A DNA stretch of 6,352 nt from an uncultured Clostridia bacterium (GTDB lineage Bacteria; Bacillota; Clostridia; Christensenellales; Aristaeellaceae), in contig CALVTV010000117.1 of the NCBI GenBank assembly GCA_944363005.1, positions 1-6,352 on the forward strand, written 5' to 3'. The position numbers and the translations under genes are program-made. How positions within the stretch are numbered: position 1 is the first letter of the stretch; the number at the start of each line of letters is the position of its first letter. Below the pieces are notes generated by a model. It made no database searches and had not been told where the DNA came from. It saw only the letters and a program-made list of their open reading frames with translations. This document shows, in pieces, positions 5,200 to 6,352 of the stretch.

Positions 5200-5535
5200 A
5201 TGCTGAATTCATCGGATATCCTACGCGGCTACACGGACACGATCATCCTCGCGCAGCTCTATCGCAAAGACAGCTACGGCTATGTCATCAGCAAGAATGT
5301 GCAGGAGATCTCCGGCGGAGAGCTGCAACTCAAGGAAGCCACCCTGTACACGACGTTCCGGCGGCTGGAATCTGCCGGGGTGATCGAGTCGTATTGGGGC
5401 AATGAGAACGCAGGCGCGCGCAGGCGGTATTACCACCTGACGGACGCGGGGCGTCAACTATATGAAGAGAACCGGGCGGACTGGAAAAAGTACCGCGCCG
5501 TGATTTCACAGCTGATTGGATTGGAGGACGCGTGA
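5200..5535 (+). CDS. PadR family transcriptional regulator
   Basis: This 111-residue protein matches the short PadR subfamily: one winged helix-turn-helix plus a single C-terminal dimerisation helix. Family hallmarks are visible in order: LRGYTDTIILAQL (residues 8-20), SYGYVISK (25-32), the recognition helix region KEATLYTTFRRLESAGVI (45-62), the wing with RRRYYHLTDAG (74-84) and a final helix to residue 111. Such repressors usually control membrane or envelope-stress genes in their own operon and respond to small molecules or stress. The start at 5200 is set by GGAGG 7 nt upstream. The frame is open further up, but that part overlaps the promoter. It is followed with a 2-nt gap, or a 4-nt overlap if the next gene starts at GTG 5532, by a partner gene, so the two are translationally coupled. 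The palindrome in its promoter suggests autoregulation. Confidence 0.93.
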   Translation: MLNSSDILRGYTDTIILAQLYRKDSYGYVISKNVQEISGGELQLKEATLYTTFRRLESAGVIESYWGNENAGARRRYYHLTDAGRQLYEENRADWKKYRAVISQLIGLEDA

Positions 5536-5537
5536 AC

Positions 5538-6352
5538 ATGAATAAACGCATTCGCAGCATGATCGATGAAATCTTTGCGGACATGAAGATGACGGCGGAG
5601 AATCTCGCGCTGCGCGATGAGCTGATGGCCAATGCGCAGGCCCGCTATGAGGACGCGATGGCGCAGGGCAAGAGCGAAGAGGATGCCTTCGCGGAGGTGG
5701 CGGCGTCGCTGGACGACGTGCAGCTGCTGCTGCAACAGATGAACGCGCAGCCCGAGCAACAGCCGAGCGCGGCGGCGCAGGACGCACAGCCGCAGGCTGA
5801 GGCGCCCAAGGACGAGACCCCCAAGGACGAAGCGCAGAGCGCGAGCCAGGGAAGCGGCAATCTGGAAAGCGAGTTCAACAGGGTGTTCTCCGCGCTGGGC
5901 GGCGTGTTTCAGGACATCGGCCGCGCGGTGGACAGGGGCATGAAGGATGCCCAGAAGGCGGCGGGCGAGGTGATCGACCGGCTTTCCGGCGACAAGGGCG
6001 AGATCACCATCGACTTTGGTAAGCGCGAGGAAAAGAAGCCCGGCGACCTTCGCAAGGAGGCGAAGGATCTGCGCGCGCAGGCGGCCATCAAGCGGGTGAG
6101 CGGCGACGCGGAGGGCGCCATGGAGCTCTACGCGCAGGCGGACGAGCTGGAGACGCAGGCGGAGGCCATCGAACAGGCGCAGGCCATGGAGGACGCCCAA
6201 AAGGCGGCACAGGAACAGGCGGACACGGCAAGTGAGCTCGAGGACGCGGTCCAGGAGATCGAGCGGGACGTGCAAAGCGCGCAGGATGACCTTGAAAAGA
6301 CGGTCGAGGAGATCGAGCGCGACGTGCAGGACGCCGTGAAGGACGGGGACGC
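5538..6352 (+). CDS. PadR-partner protein with N-terminal helical prefix and long coiled coil, partial
   Basis: The frame is open to the right edge, so only 271 residues are seen. Residues 1-68 (MNKRIRSMIDEIFADM to VQLLLQQM) form an all-helical region. Its pattern, 'lr.El..n...ry.dam..G.seedAf', resembles the prefix domain of proteins often encoded after PadR regulators (HAAS/DUF1700-like or permease-prefix). Residues 69-107 are a low-complexity Q/A/P/E linker with a duplicated PKDE unit (90-93, 95-98). Residues 108-150 are amphipathic helix, followed by a short strand EITIDFGK (155-162). From 163 on the sequence is a highly charged coiled coil with an 18-residue repeat around EIERDVQ (240-246 and 258-264). 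No membrane segment is seen so far. GGAGG (5523-5527) could serve the ATG at 5538 or the GTG at 5532, which overlaps the PadR stop. A DUF4097-like adhesin or membrane domain may follow beyond the edge, but this is a guess. Function is unknown; linkage to PadR suggests an envelope-related response. Confidence 0.8.
   Translation, partial: MNKRIRSMIDEIFADMKMTAENLALRDELMANAQARYEDAMAQGKSEEDAFAEVAASLDDVQLLLQQMNAQPEQQPSAAAQDAQPQAEAPKDETPKDEAQSASQGSGNLESEFNRVFSALGGVFQDIGRAVDRGMKDAQKAAGEVIDRLSGDKGEITIDFGKREEKKPGDLRKEAKDLRAQAAIKRVSGDAEGAMELYAQADELETQAEAIEQAQAMEDAQKAAQEQADTASELEDAVQEIERDVQSAQDDLEKTVEEIERDVQDAVKDGD

Noticed and set aside
5454..6275. 273-residue minus-strand open frame opposite the PadR partner gene
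   Set aside because: It is an L/R/H-rich shadow of the helical, charged plus-strand protein, which follows the PadR gene with tight coupling.

Overview
The window looks like a piece of a fairly GC-rich Firmicute (Clostridia-like) chromosome carrying the end of an integrative element. The evidence is strong GGAGG-type ribosome binding sites, consensus sigma-A promoters with 17-18 bp spacers, small PadR and Lrp/AsnC regulators, and coding sequence with many G/C third positions. The species cannot be named from the sequence.

Bases 1 to about 2545 are the terminal part of an integrative element (genomic island, satellite, prophage or ICE remnant). It carries the C-terminal part of a superfamily 3 (D5/P4-type) replicative helicase, then a gap with a striking inverted repeat of 8-bp units, then a tyrosine integrase with the full R-K-HxxR-H-Y catalytic set. 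Next to the integrase lie TTTGTGCCAA repeats that look like integrase arm sites, and then the 3' end of an intact tRNA-Arg(ACG) gene on the minus strand. An integrase gene abutting the 3' end of a tRNA gene is the classic layout of an element inserted in a tRNA, so the tRNA 3' half is very probably the attachment site. Two intrinsic terminators on the minus strand follow the tRNA, and a consensus promoter precedes it.

From about 2620 on, the window is ordinary host chromosome. An Lrp/AsnC-type regulator (+) has its own promoter. It converges, across a strong shared hairpin terminator, on a 546-residue secreted acidic protein of unknown function (-). Divergent from that gene is a PadR-type regulator (+) whose promoter carries a near-perfect palindrome over the -10 box. 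The PadR gene is coupled directly to a gene for a long, charged, helical protein with an N-terminal region like those often paired with PadR regulators. That gene runs off the right edge.

The most interesting item is the repeat-rich gap between the helicase and the integrase (about 900-957, plus AT-rich DNA to 1010). It has the layout expected of a replication origin for the adjacent helicase. No clearly new defence or other multi-gene system is visible in this window.
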